DNA of 64,000 nucleotides from Helicobacter bilis (GTDB lineage Bacteria > Campylobacterota > Campylobacteria > Campylobacterales > Helicobacteraceae): assembly GCF_001999985.1 (NCBI RefSeq), contig NZ_CP019645.1:1054001-1118000 (forward strand), read 5' to 3'. Positions within the stretch are counted from its first letter, which is position 1; each line of letters begins with the position of its first letter. The notes under the pieces are model-generated. The model was given only the letters and a program-made list of their open reading frames with translations. It did no database searches and was not told where the DNA came from. Both the position numbers and the translations under genes were made by a program. Of the stretch, positions 45,024 to 59,846 are shown piece after piece.

Positions 45024-45430
45024 ATTTTTCCCTTTTTACTTGTTTGCTTGGCAACTTTGCGATTATATTTTAAAAAACTAAGTCGCTATTGTAGCAAATT
45101 TCTAGCTAAGTTACAATACTAAAAGCTTAAAAAACGCATAATTTGAAAATAAAATTGCAAAAAATTGTAAGTTTAGGGTATAAAATAAACAAAATTTATA
45201 CTTATATGGAATCCATAAAGAAGTGCGAATAATATCTTATGGAATCTGGAATCGCATGTATTAAGCTATGCTTGTAATATTAGAATCTTATTATGTTGAG
45301 GGCTAAATAAAAACCTTTTTTAAGTCTCTGCTAAAAGTTTTGCTATGCTACTATGCCTAGCATTATATAATTACTGAAATCTAGGCTCCAAATTACTAGC
45401 AATCGCTCAATCGCTTCAAACAAACATGCT
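45024..45430. other. Gap between uvrD and the atp operon
   Basis: 407 bp with the atp promoter at the left end; no gene, several GAATCT heptamers. Confidence 0.5.
45062..45067 (-). promoter_or_regulatory. -10 box of the atp operon
   Basis: TATAAT on the minus strand, 39 bp before the atpF' start; a second, weaker TACAAT lies further upstream. Confidence 0.55.
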
Positions 45431-47566
45431 TTATGCTTTTGTGAGAAAAGATATAAGGATATTTCTCTTTGTGCCGCCAAAATTTACCATTGCGGTTGAG
45501 TTGTCGCCTAGCTCTCTTACAGATTCTATCCTGCCAAAGCCAAATATTTTATGCTGGACACAATCGCCGCGTTTTAGCCCAGCCACACATTTATCACTTT
45601 CTTCAGGTTTTAATATCGCATTTTGTTTTGATACTACACCACATTCTGTTAAAAATTGTGATGGGTAATACTCTCTGTATTTGCCATGACGCATTCTCTC
45701 TTTTGCATAGCTTAGCGTAAGTGTATCTTTTGCACGGGTAAAGGCTACATAGGCAAGTCTTCGTTCTTCATTAAGATTTTGTGTGTTTTTATCAACAGAA
45801 TCTATACTTATTTCATAAAAATTCATTAATGGAAATAAGCCTTGCTCCATGCCGATAACAAATACATGCTTAAACTCTAACCCCTTGCTATTATGTACGC
45901 TCATGCAAAGCACATTGTGAGAATCTTCCATATCGCTACTAGAGCTTAATGCTATATCATTTAAAAATGCTTGTATTATCTCTTCATTACTAGCGTAATC
46001 CCCGCCCCTCTCACATTCTATAAAATCTAGCAAAGTCGCAAATAGCTCGTCCATATTTTTCCTGCGATCCTCATTGCTTTCAGAATCTTTTGTTGGTATA
46101 TCATCTGCATAAAGTTTTATTTTGGTTTTAAAAAAATGCGGTATTTCGCTTGGATTAAGCTGCAAACACTCCCTTAAAGATTCTATTAATGTAAAAAACT
46201 CGCTTAGCCTTGCATGGCATTTAAGTGAAGATAATCCGCCTTGTTTCCATGCGACATATATGCTTGTGTATTGCGTACTTGCGGCTATTATATTTTCAAA
46301 TGTCTTTTCGCCGATACTTCTCTTTGGTTGATTGATAATTCGCTCAAGTGAAAAGTTATCATCAAGGTTTAGGGCTAAACGCAAATAGGCAAGCACATCT
46401 TTAATCTCTTGTCTATCATAAAATCGTATAACGCCTACCATTTTGAATGGAATCTTAGCGCGATTAAAGCATTCTTCTACATTTCTTGCAAGTGCGTTTA
46501 AGCGGAATAATATCGCAATGTCATTATAGCTCTCGCCCTGTGCTATGAGTGTCTGTATAGATTCTATAATCTGTTTCATCTCGGCTTTGTCATCATGGCT
46601 TTTTATATATTGGACTTTTTTGCCATTATGCCTTGTTGCTTTTAGAATCTTATCATATCGTGTTGTGTTGTGTGATATAAGATTATTTGCGATTGTTAGA
46701 ATCTCTTCTGTGCTGCGATAGTTTTGCTCTAGCTTTACTATCTTTGTATTTTCAAATTGGGCATCAAAGTCTAGGATATTTTCGATATTTGCACCACGCC
46801 AACTATAAATACTTTGGTCATCATCGCCTACTACACAAAGATTCTCATGTGTGGCACATAGAAGTTTTAAAAGACTTGCTTGCAGGTTGTTTGTATCTTG
46901 ATATTCATCTACCATGATATATTGATATTTATTGCTTATTTGTGTGCGTAAAGTTTCATTTTCATATAAGATTCTATAAGGTAGCAGTAATAAGTCGTCA
47001 AAATCTACAAGGTTATTTGCGTAAAGATAGTCTTCATATTTTTGATAAATCTTTGCGACTTGTGCATCTATCATGTTTGGGCTTTGCTTTGCAATATCTG
47101 GCAATATCGCATTATTTTTATAATCAGATATAGCACTTGAGAGTGTTGCGGGAGTTAATTCTTTTGCGATATTTTTGCTATTTTTCTTTATATTTCGTAT
47201 TATCTTTCGCTTATCATCTTCATCTATGACATTAAACATGGAATTACGCGCAAGTAAATGAATGTAGCGTTGTAAGAAAAGCAATCCAAATTTATGAAAG
47301 GTGCAAAGCAAGGGGGTATTTATCACAGGAATACTCATTGATTCTATAAGCTTTAATGCTCTCTCTCGCATTTCTCTTGCGGCTTTATTTGTGAATGTTA
47401 ATGTTAATGTGTTTTGTGCGGGGATACCTATACTTAAGAGATAGGCAAGTCTTGTTGTTAGCGTTTTAGTTTTGCCGCTTCCAGCCCCAGCAAGTATAAG
47501 CAAGGCATTATCTACATGGATGGCGGCTTCTCTTTGAGCGTCATTAAGTGATTCTAAAATATCCAC
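45431..47566 (-). CDS. uvrD: UvrD/PcrA-family DNA helicase
   Basis: SF1A 3'-5' helicase for nucleotide-excision and mismatch-type repair and replication restart. LNDAQREAAIHVDNALLILA opens with the Q motif; the P-loop is AGAGSGKT (residues 26-33). TLTFTNKAAREMRERA is motif Ia, VDEYQDTNNLQ motif II, GDDDQSIYSWRGAN motif III, VHNSKGLEFKHVFVIG motif V and RLAYVAFTRAKDTL motif VI. The C-terminus GDCVQHKIFGFGRIESV is the Tudor-like tail of PcrA/UvrD. 711 residues, complete. Divergent from the rRNA operon. Confidence 0.95.
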   Translation of the reverse strand: MDILESLNDAQREAAIHVDNALLILAGAGSGKTKTLTTRLAYLLSIGIPAQNTLTLTFTNKAAREMRERALKLIESMSIPVINTPLLCTFHKFGLLFLQRYIHLLARNSMFNVIDEDDKRKIIRNIKKNSKNIAKELTPATLSSAISDYKNNAILPDIAKQSPNMIDAQVAKIYQKYEDYLYANNLVDFDDLLLLPYRILYENETLRTQISNKYQYIMVDEYQDTNNLQASLLKLLCATHENLCVVGDDDQSIYSWRGANIENILDFDAQFENTKIVKLEQNYRSTEEILTIANNLISHNTTRYDKILKATRHNGKKVQYIKSHDDKAEMKQIIESIQTLIAQGESYNDIAILFRLNALARNVEECFNRAKIPFKMVGVIRFYDRQEIKDVLAYLRLALNLDDNFSLERIINQPKRSIGEKTFENIIAASTQYTSIYVAWKQGGLSSLKCHARLSEFFTLIESLRECLQLNPSEIPHFFKTKIKLYADDIPTKDSESNEDRRKNMDELFATLLDFIECERGGDYASNEEIIQAFLNDIALSSSSDMEDSHNVLCMSVHNSKGLEFKHVFVIGMEQGLFPLMNFYEISIDSVDKNTQNLNEERRLAYVAFTRAKDTLTLSYAKERMRHGKYREYYPSQFLTECGVVSKQNAILKPEESDKCVAGLKRGDCVQHKIFGFGRIESVRELGDNSTAMVNFGGTKRNILISFLTKA

Positions 47567-48536
47567 AATTATTCCTTATTTTTATTTGATTTGTGTTTGC
47601 ATGATTCTGAATGTAATTATAGACTATATTATAAGTGTTAGGGATATTGTTTTGCTGTATTGCTTTTTGTTTGTGTAAAAGCATGTCGTTACTATCACCT
47701 AATATCTAATACAATGTAATTTTAATTTACATGATAGTCATTAGAATTGCCTTAAAAAATCCCCCCTAAAAAACAAACTCAAAAAAAATCAAAAACTTTT
47801 TTAAATTTAAGCTTTATTTAAGCTTTATTAGCATATAATTCTGTTTCTCAAGTTTGCAGAAAGCAAATTAAAGATTTACAAGATGTAAATATACCGAATA
47901 TTATAGCATTTTTTCATTAAAATCAGTAATATTTTTATCAAACTCTTTTTATCCTTTTAGATTTTAGAGTTTTTATATTTTGTTTTACTTTTTTGTGTTT
48001 TTGTTAATACTTGCGTTATTTGACTTTGGAAATTTTGATATTTTTAAAGCAATGATCTTTGACAACTAAGCAAGATTTGATTGTGATATTGTAGCTAGAT
48101 TGTTTAAAGTTAATATCTTAGTTTTGTAAAATTATTATGAAATTTGAATATTGCTTTTTACTATGTTTTAAATGCTTCAATTTTATTTTAACAACCAAGT
48201 CTTTAAATTGTTAATCTATACAACTCGACTATAACTGATTTATTATGTTTTGCTTTAGTCTTTGTAAGAGAGTAGGGCAGGGCATAGTAAGTTTTAGTCT
48301 TTGTGAAACATTTTAGAGATTAGGACAAATTCTTTAAATAATAATCTTTAATGTTATGGCATTTTGTATGTAACTTATGTTAAATATGAAATGTTGTTTG
48401 ATATTGAGATTATTTGTGAAGATTCTAACTGATATATTTTAAGCTATATGTTTATTGTGTATTTTGTTGGGTTTTCATTATTTATGGAGAGTTTGCTACT
48501 ATTAATTAATTTTGATAGATACAAACTTCCATAATT
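47567..48536. other. rRNA operon promoter and leader region
   Basis: 970 bp without a gene. Holds the promoter near 47834 and a leader of almost 700 nt, AT-rich, with a duplicated 14-nt block (TTATGGAGAGTTTG) at 48482 and 48538, the second at the 16S 5' end. Confidence 0.6.
47834..47839 (+). promoter_or_regulatory. -10 box of the rRNA operon
   Basis: TATAAT preceded by two TTAAGC boxes (47807 and 47818) in a direct repeat TTTAAGCTTTAT; TTAAGC is the -35-like element reported for H. pylori promoters. The spacing of either box is not ideal. Confidence 0.5.
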
Positions 48537-50215
<1,679 letters not shown>

Positions 50216-50458
50216 TAGAGATATGTTAAGATATTTGTTTATCTTAATCATTATGAAGTTGTTTAGATATAGTTGCTATATAGTCTATAAATTATGTCTT
50301 TTTATAGTTGTATGCTATGTGGTAGTGATAGTTTGGCTATGATATTGCATCTTGCTTAGTTTTCAGAGATTATTTGCGTATTTTATAAATATTAAATATT
50401 GAAATCGAATTTATGTCATATTTTGCTATTGCTTTTAACTAGCTTTCTCTTTAGTAAA

Positions 50459-50535
<77 letters not shown>

Positions 50536-50625
50536 TAAATTATTCTTTTTAATGCTTTGTAGAGTGTTAGAAAATAACTAAAGTTGAATATGGAAACTAG
50601 ATTCTAGTTTTACTATCATCGTTAG

Positions 50626-50701
50626 GGGGAATTAGCTCAGCTGGGAGAGCGCCTGCTTTGCACGCAGGAGGTCAGCGGTTCGATCCCGCTATTCTCCACC
50701 A
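50626..50701 (+). tRNA. tRNA-Ala (TGC)
   Basis: 76 nt in the 16S-23S spacer, with the acceptor stem GGGGAAT/ATTCTCC, anticodon TGC in CTTTGCACGC and encoded CCA. Confidence 0.97.
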
Positions 50702-51062
50702 TTTTGAGAATAGTCTCTAGGTATGCTATGTAGATGGGTAATGCAATAATATGATTTAAAAGAGAGTATATAAGTTTATTATAAATAATATAAAAAATGA
50801 TTTGATATGTTGAATACACATAGCATAGGTTTTAATTACATGAAGCTTATAGATATGTGTAAGAGATATATGAAGTCTAATGCAAGGTTTTACTTGTTTT
50901 ATCTAAAGAAAACTTTGCATTAGACTTTAGTCTAAATGTTATTTGAAATTTTATTGTTAATAGCCTAAATAGTAATTAACTACAATTACGCGACATACTT
51001 GTCTTATTGGGGCAGAGTTTGATAAAAAACTCTTGCATTCAATAAGGCAGTATCCTTGGAAG
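50702..51062. other. tRNA-Ala to 23S spacer
   Basis: 361 bp, transcribed spacer. A hairpin (GAGTTT/AAACTC near 51015-51031) precedes the left half of the 23S processing stem. No gene. Confidence 0.6.
51032..51057 (+). promoter_or_regulatory. Left half of 23S precursor processing stem
   Basis: CTTGCATTCAATAAGGCAGT and the next six bases pair almost perfectly with 53947-53973 across the 23S gene, forming a long duplex for RNase III. Confidence 0.75.
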
Positions 51063-53945
<2,883 letters not shown>

Positions 53946-54461
53946 TAAGGATTACTGCCTTATTGAGTGCAAGATTCTAAGGGTTTTTACAGAATCTGCT
54001 TTCATAAGAGAGAAGTAAGAAGTGTAATTGATATAGTTAGTTACTAGAAAAAGACAAATAACATTTGGGCTTTTATAGATAGCATAGATTCTAATAATGC
54101 AGTCTATGACATATCAAAGGCTATTAACACCATTACCCTATAAGGAAAATGGAAATAAGGACAAAAGAAAAAAGCAAAACGAGATAAGTGAAAGTAATAC
54201 AGGTTAGCTTTTATAGAATCTAGTGATTATGGGTTAGATTCTAGTTTGAGAGTTTAGTTTAGTATTCGTCTCTTTTCTTTGTTTGCTTCTATGAAGTTTG
54301 ATTGTAATGAGCTTAACTTAAAAGTTGGGCTTAAGACAGATTCAAACATAAAAACAAACATAGCATAGAGCTTGGAGCTTGTGTAAGTTTTTAGGGCTAT
54401 CAAGTTTTATTTTTTTAAATTGTAGAGCTTTAGCTTATTAGTTGATTTGTCTTTATTTCCC
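53946..54461. other. 23S-5S spacer
   Basis: About 515 bp, much longer than the roughly 100 bp common in bacteria. Starts with the right half of the processing stem; otherwise AT-rich with GAATCT heptamers and no gene. Confidence 0.6.
53947..53973 (+). promoter_or_regulatory. Right half of 23S precursor processing stem
   Basis: Complement of 51032-51057 with one bulge and one mismatch; the pairing supports the 23S boundaries. Confidence 0.75.
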
Positions 54462-54584
54462 TTTTCCTTGTGTCTATAGAGAGAAGGCAACACCCAGCTC
54501 CATTCCGAACCTGGCAGTTAAGCTTCTCTTCGCCGATGATACTGCACCTTTCAGGTGTGGGAATGTAGGTCGATGCAGGGATAG
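54462..54584 (+). rRNA. rrf: 5S ribosomal RNA
   Basis: About 120 nt containing AGCTCCATTCCGAACCTGG (loop B to C) and CTTCGCCGATGATACTGC, closing with GTAGGTCGATGCAGGGATAG. Ends are approximate. A T-rich run after 54600 is the likely terminator. Confidence 0.88.
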
Positions 54585-54707
54585 GGAAATTTTAAATTCT
54601 TCTTATAATTATTTTTTTAGCTACTTTTTTATTTTTTGATTTTTTTGTTGTTGTATTTGCCTTTCAATGTATTTGTAATAAAATGATAGAATTAATAGGG
54701 TAGGTTT

Positions 54708-54947
54708 ATGGGGATTTTCCTAAAAGGTTTTCTTTTATCTCTTTCGCTTATTGTTGCTATTGGGGCACAAAATGCTTTTATTATTAAGCAGGGCATAACT
54801 CGTAATTATGTTTTTGTGGTGAGTGGAATCTGCTTTATCTGCGATGTGATTCTAATGGGACTTGGGATTTTTGGGGTAGGGGAGTTTTTAGCGAAAAATA
54901 AAGTTTTAAACTTGTCAATTAAATGTTTGACATATGGCTTCATATAA
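54708..54947 (+). pseudogene. Truncated LysE/ArgO-type amino-acid exporter
   Basis: Starts normally (GTTTATG with AGGGTAGG upstream) with the LysE-family N-terminus MGIFLKGFLLSLSLIVAIGA, then QNAFIIKQGI and a second helix. After about residue 68 (KNKVLNL) the sequence no longer resembles the family and stops at residue 79, against about 200 residues for the full carrier. The missing three or four helices are not found in the window. The break near 54910 marks the edge of a rearranged accessory patch following the rRNA operon. Confidence 0.75.
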
Positions 54948-54998
54948 TCAAAATTTGTGCTATATCATCTAATATAATATTTTGCGAATAGGGGATTT

Positions 54999-56631
54999 AT
55001 GCCATATAAATCTTATTTTATGAAAAATATAGCTGATGAGAATCTTGTGCAAATAATGGAGAGACTCGCAAGTGTATTGTATTATCATATGATAAAATTT
55101 AATGAGGAGAGGAGTAAAGATCTATCCAAACCTCAAGAGAAATGGCGGCCAACATTATATGCATGTAAAGCAGATAAAGAATGTATGGAATCTGCAATGA
55201 ATAAGCGTGTAAGCGTCATAGAAATCTTTTAGGGCTTCTAAACAGCTTAAATCCGCACTATTTTAAAGAATTAAAGATTTCATTATGCAATCATGATGAC
55301 ACATAATTGTAAGATAAAGTATGTAATGTTGCATTGATTGGTTGCCTTGGAGGTGAAACTAGTCTTTTTAAAGGTGTTTTGTATTTTGAAGATTTATGTA
55401 TGGCAGTGCATGATGTGGATCACAATAACAAAGTTACAAAAAAAGCAAAATCTTTGTTCGCGACGACTTGAATACTTGGGTAGACAAGAATGATATAGAA
55501 GACACAGAAGAAGCAGAACAAATATTTAGGTCGCCTTCCGCGGGTGCTGTTATCAATATTTCATGCTTTGATAATGATTTTATAAGGTTTGATATGGAGG
55601 GGGGGGGGGGTTGCGGTGCATATTGTAGTTCATGGAGTGAGGTATCTTATCTTGATATAGCAAATATATTGCTTGTTGATGCAGATTCTACAAAACTTAT
55701 GACATTTAACTTAACATATATAAGGATAGAGAAACCAATAAGGATATAGCTATTATTTTTACAAAATCATTGTCCATGAAAGAAAACAGATATGTTTAGA
55801 TTCACAAAATTTTCAGGCATTGCAAACTATACTTAAACTTCACGGGCAAAAAGACAAAATAGAAATATGTGTGGAGATGGAGTTGCATACGCATATTTTA
55901 TCACTTCGCAAAGAAAGTGGTAGTATTGTAATACTTGATTTACCTGCATCCCAAATTGATAGCAATTTGAAAAACCAGCGCTATATCATGCAATAATGCT
56001 AAAATCTTGGGTTGATACAAATAGGTAAATTAAATCAAATCATACAAGAATCATTTCATTGCAAGCTTTTGAAATTATTAATCGTAAAGATATGAGTAAA
56101 AATATCATTTTATACAAAGCGTTAGATGAACTCATTGATGATTATAAAGCCTATAAAGATGATTTTCCACAAGATTATTATGTGGAGTTTGGAAAATATA
56201 TGGTAGAAGAAAATATAAAAATTTTTCTCAAATATTATCAAAGTCATCTTGCTTCAAATAGAATCAAAGTAACAGGCTTGGTGTATTATACTATGGTCCC
56301 AATGTGTCGCATGTTGCATAGTAAAATCCAGAATGGAATACTCAAGGTGGTGTTGTTTTTATCATCTTTATGAAAATTATGTTTCTAAATTCGATGGTGA
56401 AGAGAATGGGGTTGGATTAAAGTGTTGCACGTTTTATATAGTGCCATGCTATGTTTTCTAAAGGGTCCAAGTGTAGCATTGGCTGCAGGTTATATAGCAG
56501 AAATACTAGATTGGGCTAAACAAAAATTGGTAAAGATGGCACGGGGTTTGACAAGGGGAGACATAATTGCTAATAAGAAAGGTGGAGAATATGGCAATGA
56601 ACTTATAATGCGATATGGGATATATCAATGA
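54999..56631 (+). pseudogene. Remnant of one long gene, broken by several frameshifts
   Basis: Successive open stretches on the plus strand join at small indels into one chain of about 540 residues: 54999-55228 (MPYKSYFMKNIADENLVQIM), then LGLLNSLNPHYFKELKISLC, then CNVALIGCLGGETSLFKGVL to 55450. Next, after a short A run, come FVRDDLNTWVDKNDIEDTE through a 12-G tract to about 55730, DSQNFQALQTILKLHGQKDK to 55995, INRKDMSKNIILYKALDELI to about 56330, YENYVSKFDGEENGVGLKCC, and finally GPSVALAAGYIAEILDWAKQ to RYGIYQ at 56631. At least six shifts or stops are needed, so it is decayed rather than switchable. No family is recognised. Its end overlaps the start of the next gene (ATGA), which is intact. 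Confidence 0.65.
55599..55610 (+). repeat. Poly-G tract (12 nt) in decayed gene
   Basis: Twelve G within the stretch reading MEGGGGCGAYC. Like the other tracts, but in a gene with other lesions. Confidence 0.8.
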
Positions 56632-56918
56632 GTATTTATAGGCTTATAGTTCTTGCCATTTTGACACTAGCCGCACCTTTTATTTTATATGTCATGGCAA
56701 CATTTTGCATTTTCACTTTGCAATATAAAATTGATATTGCATTTGAAGTTATGTCATTTGGGATTGGGATATTTTTCCTTATTATTCTATGTATTATTTT
56801 AAACAAGTTTTATAGTATGAGAAATGCATTACTTTCTGGATTGCGTATGTTATCTTTTCTTATTGGATTACTTCTTTTAGCAACTCATATATTCTATTTT
56901 TATCTTAAGCCTTTTTAA
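56628..56918 (+). CDS. Small three-helix membrane protein
   Basis: 96 residues with three hydrophobic helices (LIVLAILTLAAPFILYVMAT, VMSFGIGIFFLIILCIIL, MLSFLIGLLLLATHIFYFYL). No family recognised. The ATG overlaps the stop of the broken gene upstream, so the two were once coupled. A small intact membrane protein directly after a large gene is the layout of toxin-immunity pairs, which would explain why it survived while its partner decayed; this is conjecture without motif support. Confidence 0.55.
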   Translation: MSIYRLIVLAILTLAAPFILYVMATFCIFTLQYKIDIAFEVMSFGIGIFFLIILCIILNKFYSMRNALLSGLRMLSFLIGLLLLATHIFYFYLKPF

Positions 56919-57119
56919 ATACAATAATATTAAATTTAAGTGTGGTGTGAAATTATCCAGAATGACAAAGCATTCAAAATAACAAGATTCCAAAACACAA
57001 AAAACAACATGTCAAACGATTTATTGATATTGAAGTGAATAAAATATGAAAGATGAAAGAAGCTATAGAATCCAACACAAGATTCTATAAAAGTGTATTC
57101 AAATTGTTTGCAAAAGATA

Positions 57120-57509
57120 CTAGCGTCCTAGCTCTTCTTGATGTATTTCTCTCCATGCCTCTAATAAGCCCTTTGCTACATTCATAACAATATCGATCTT
57201 TTCGACATTATTCTCCATGTTAGCCTGTGTTAAAAGCTTAATTTGATGCGTATAAAGCCCTGTAAGATATACTGCTACTTCACCGCCCCTATCATAGTCA
57301 AGGACATTTAATAGTTCCGTGAATATATCAGTCGTCCTATTGATATAGTAAATCTTCTTTTCTATATCAATGTCTTCTTGCTCCATACATCTGCGTGCCT
57401 GACCTAAAAACCTCAAAATACCTTCATACAACATTTCTATAAGCTTTGCTGGGCTTTCCACGCTTACAGAATTTTGCTGATACATATTATGGGCATTAAA
57501 CGCTCTCAT
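57120..57509 (-). CDS. fliS: Flagellin export chaperone FliS
   Basis: Binds flagellin in the cytoplasm to stop early polymerisation. 129 residues, all helical. The start NAHNMYQQNSVSVESPAKLI and the MLYEGILRFLGQARRCME segment are family marks, ending in NVAKGLLEAWREIH. It starts 9 bp after fliD on the same strand with AGGAGC upstream. Confidence 0.93.
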   Translation of the reverse strand: MRAFNAHNMYQQNSVSVESPAKLIEMLYEGILRFLGQARRCMEQEDIDIEKKIYYINRTTDIFTELLNVLDYDRGGEVAVYLTGLYTHQIKLLTQANMENNVEKIDIVMNVAKGLLEAWREIHQEELGR

Positions 57510-57518
57510 AACTGCTCC

Positions 57519-59558
57519 TTATTTCTTTTTGTCGTTAGCGGCGGCTTGGTCTATCATCATTTGAACGGCATTGAAAGAGTTATTTGCTTTTGCTATTTGC
57601 TCATCAAAAGACGCAAATCTCTGCTGCATGGTATCATATCTAGCATCAAGCATTTTCTTTGCTTTGTCTTTCTCTTGATTGTAGTTTTTTAGCTCTCTTT
57701 CAAGTGTTTGCTCAAAAGTTTTTAACTTAGCGTTTCCACCTTCTAATAAATCGGCTAAAACTTTATTTACTTTTGTAAAAACTCCATCATATCTATTATA
57801 TTTTCCTAAACTATCCTTTTTTTCCCCACCATAAAACACTTCTTTTGCTTTTTCTGGGTCAGCACTCAATGCACTTGAGAGTTTGCCACCATCAAGCTGC
57901 ATAACGCTTTTATCATTCAGCGAGATTCCATAATCCATTAAGCTTTTTACTTCAAGTCCATTTGCAATATGTTGGGTAATGGCTTGGTTTAAATCTGGGC
58001 GAATGCTCCTTATAAGCGTTTCAGTATTAAATACCCCACCTCGTTTTGTATCTGGGTCAAACTTTGTAACCGCATCTAGCTTTGGCACGGTTTCATTATA
58101 TACTTTTGCAAACTCTTGTATCTCTTTTACGATGTCTTCTGTATTTTGCGTAATGCTTATTACATCTGGTTTGCCCTCTTCTGATACTTTTTGTAAGTTT
58201 ATGGTTAATCCGCCTACAATATCATCGATAGTGTTACTTGGACGCTTGATTGTCGCACCATTATATAGCACTTCAGAATCTGCAGCACTTTGCACATTCT
58301 TAATCTTTAGCACATTTTTTTGCAATGATGAGAAACCGCTATATTTCCCCGCTTTTAATCCGACACTCTCAAGGGCTTGTGTTTCTTCTGGACTTGTAGC
58401 CTTAATATCAATGGTAACGCCATCGCTATTTAAAGCGATTTTATTTTGACTAGTGCTTGCTTGCACTCCACTGATTGTATTGAGAGCTTCTGCTACTGCT
58501 TGGGCGTTTTGGTCTGCGGTATTTTCTTTCTTTGTGATTTGGGCTAAATCTATCGTATTGCCATTGACTTGAAAGCTACCTGTAAGCGCCCCCTCTTTTA
58601 CTTCAATATTGCTTGAATATAAATCTTGTGATTTTGATTCTTTTTGCATAAAGCCTAGATTGCCCGTTTTATCCCCGCCGACATTAATCTTAAAGCCTCT
58701 TTTATCGTTGATAATAAAGCCTCTGCCCTCATTTGGCAATCCAAAGGTAATATCACCACTTTCTACTAAATCTTTTGTTGCTTCATTCGCACTTAAGGCT
58801 TCTTTTAGCGCATTTTGTAGCATTAGGAATCTATCACTAGCAGATTGTGGAATGTTGAGAGTAACACTTATTTTATGCATTTGTCCATCTGTGCCTTTTA
58901 CTTCTATGAAGAAGTCTTGCTCCCCTTGTAAGTCAATATCAAGATTCCCCATGCCCTCTGATCGTAAAAGAGAACCAAAATAGATTCTACTATTCTCGCC
59001 CGTCTCTTTTGAGTTAATCATAAGTTGATAGGGCTTTTCCCCACCGATTTTCATAATAGAACCCATGATTTTTCCATTTGTTGCATCGGTTATGGCTTGG
59101 CTCACTTCACCAACGGTCATTCCCCCTTTTATCTCAACGCGATAGCTTTGCCCATCGCTAAAAAAGTCAAGCACACCATCATCATTACTAAAGGCATCAT
59201 CTCTTGAGGCAAACTTTGTGCCGACTTCATTAATATCGCTTTTTGCGAGTTGTTTTACTTCCATATTGATATTTTGCACAGGCACACCAGCTGCTGCACT
59301 AGCTTTTACTGCTTCGCCAGATACGCTTACATTTCGCCCTAAGAATGTAGAGTAGTCAGAGAGTTTGCGTGTGTGTTGTCGCAATGTTTCAAGGGCAGTT
59401 TTTATTTCTACAAGTTGCTTTTGCTTCTCAATATTTAGCTCCATTTTTTTATCAACAGGTTTAATAACATTGTCTTCATCGGCTTTACGCAATTTATCAA
59501 TAACATCAGCATTTAAAACCGAGCTACCAAGCCCAAGAGAAGTAATCTTTCCTGCCAT
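57519..59558 (-). CDS. fliD: Flagellar filament cap protein FliD
   Basis: Caps the growing filament and guides flagellin assembly. 679 residues. The N-terminus KITSLGLGSSVLNADVIDKL and the C-terminal coiled coil (LKTFEQTLERELKNYNQEKD to SFNAVQMMIDQAA) form the D0/D1 leg; the middle has the conserved LTINLQKVSEEG and KFDPDTKRGGVFN segments. TAGGAG precedes the ATG. I saw no clear sigma28 promoter upstream. The fliD-fliS order is standard; flaG, which precedes fliD in H. pylori, is not adjacent. Confidence 0.94.
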   Translation of the reverse strand: MAGKITSLGLGSSVLNADVIDKLRKADEDNVIKPVDKKMELNIEKQKQLVEIKTALETLRQHTRKLSDYSTFLGRNVSVSGEAVKASAAAGVPVQNINMEVKQLAKSDINEVGTKFASRDDAFSNDDGVLDFFSDGQSYRVEIKGGMTVGEVSQAITDATNGKIMGSIMKIGGEKPYQLMINSKETGENSRIYFGSLLRSEGMGNLDIDLQGEQDFFIEVKGTDGQMHKISVTLNIPQSASDRFLMLQNALKEALSANEATKDLVESGDITFGLPNEGRGFIINDKRGFKINVGGDKTGNLGFMQKESKSQDLYSSNIEVKEGALTGSFQVNGNTIDLAQITKKENTADQNAQAVAEALNTISGVQASTSQNKIALNSDGVTIDIKATSPEETQALESVGLKAGKYSGFSSLQKNVLKIKNVQSAADSEVLYNGATIKRPSNTIDDIVGGLTINLQKVSEEGKPDVISITQNTEDIVKEIQEFAKVYNETVPKLDAVTKFDPDTKRGGVFNTETLIRSIRPDLNQAITQHIANGLEVKSLMDYGISLNDKSVMQLDGGKLSSALSADPEKAKEVFYGGEKKDSLGKYNRYDGVFTKVNKVLADLLEGGNAKLKTFEQTLERELKNYNQEKDKAKKMLDARYDTMQQRFASFDEQIAKANNSFNAVQMMIDQAAANDKKK

Positions 59559-59846
59559 AACGCACTCCTAAACAACATTGCGATTTATATTCAAATAAGT
59601 TCAATCAAAAGTATAAGAAATTTACATTCCATACTTACATATTGTGCTTGTGTAATATGGAATCTTTTTTGTATTGTATCCAACATTTTTTTAGACTAGA
59701 ATACAAAACATACTCTCTAATCGGCATTTTTATAGAATCTTAAAGTATTTTGTTGTAATAACTTTAAATATTTTTAGCTACTTGGCTAGTCTTTTTTTGC
59801 CATTGCATAAACATAATTTTTGATATCGATTCTAAAAAATATTGCA

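Noticed and set aside
55438-55450. A7 run in the decayed gene as a phase-variation switch
   Set aside because: One base would fix this site, but at least five other lesions remain in the same gene, so decay explains it better.
54708-56918. Prophage or insertion sequence as cause of the decayed patch
   Set aside because: No transposase, integrase, terminal repeats or target duplication seen; only gene remnants.
59559-59760. Sigma28 promoter before fliD
   Set aside because: No match to a TAAA...CGAT-type pair on the minus strand could be found by eye.
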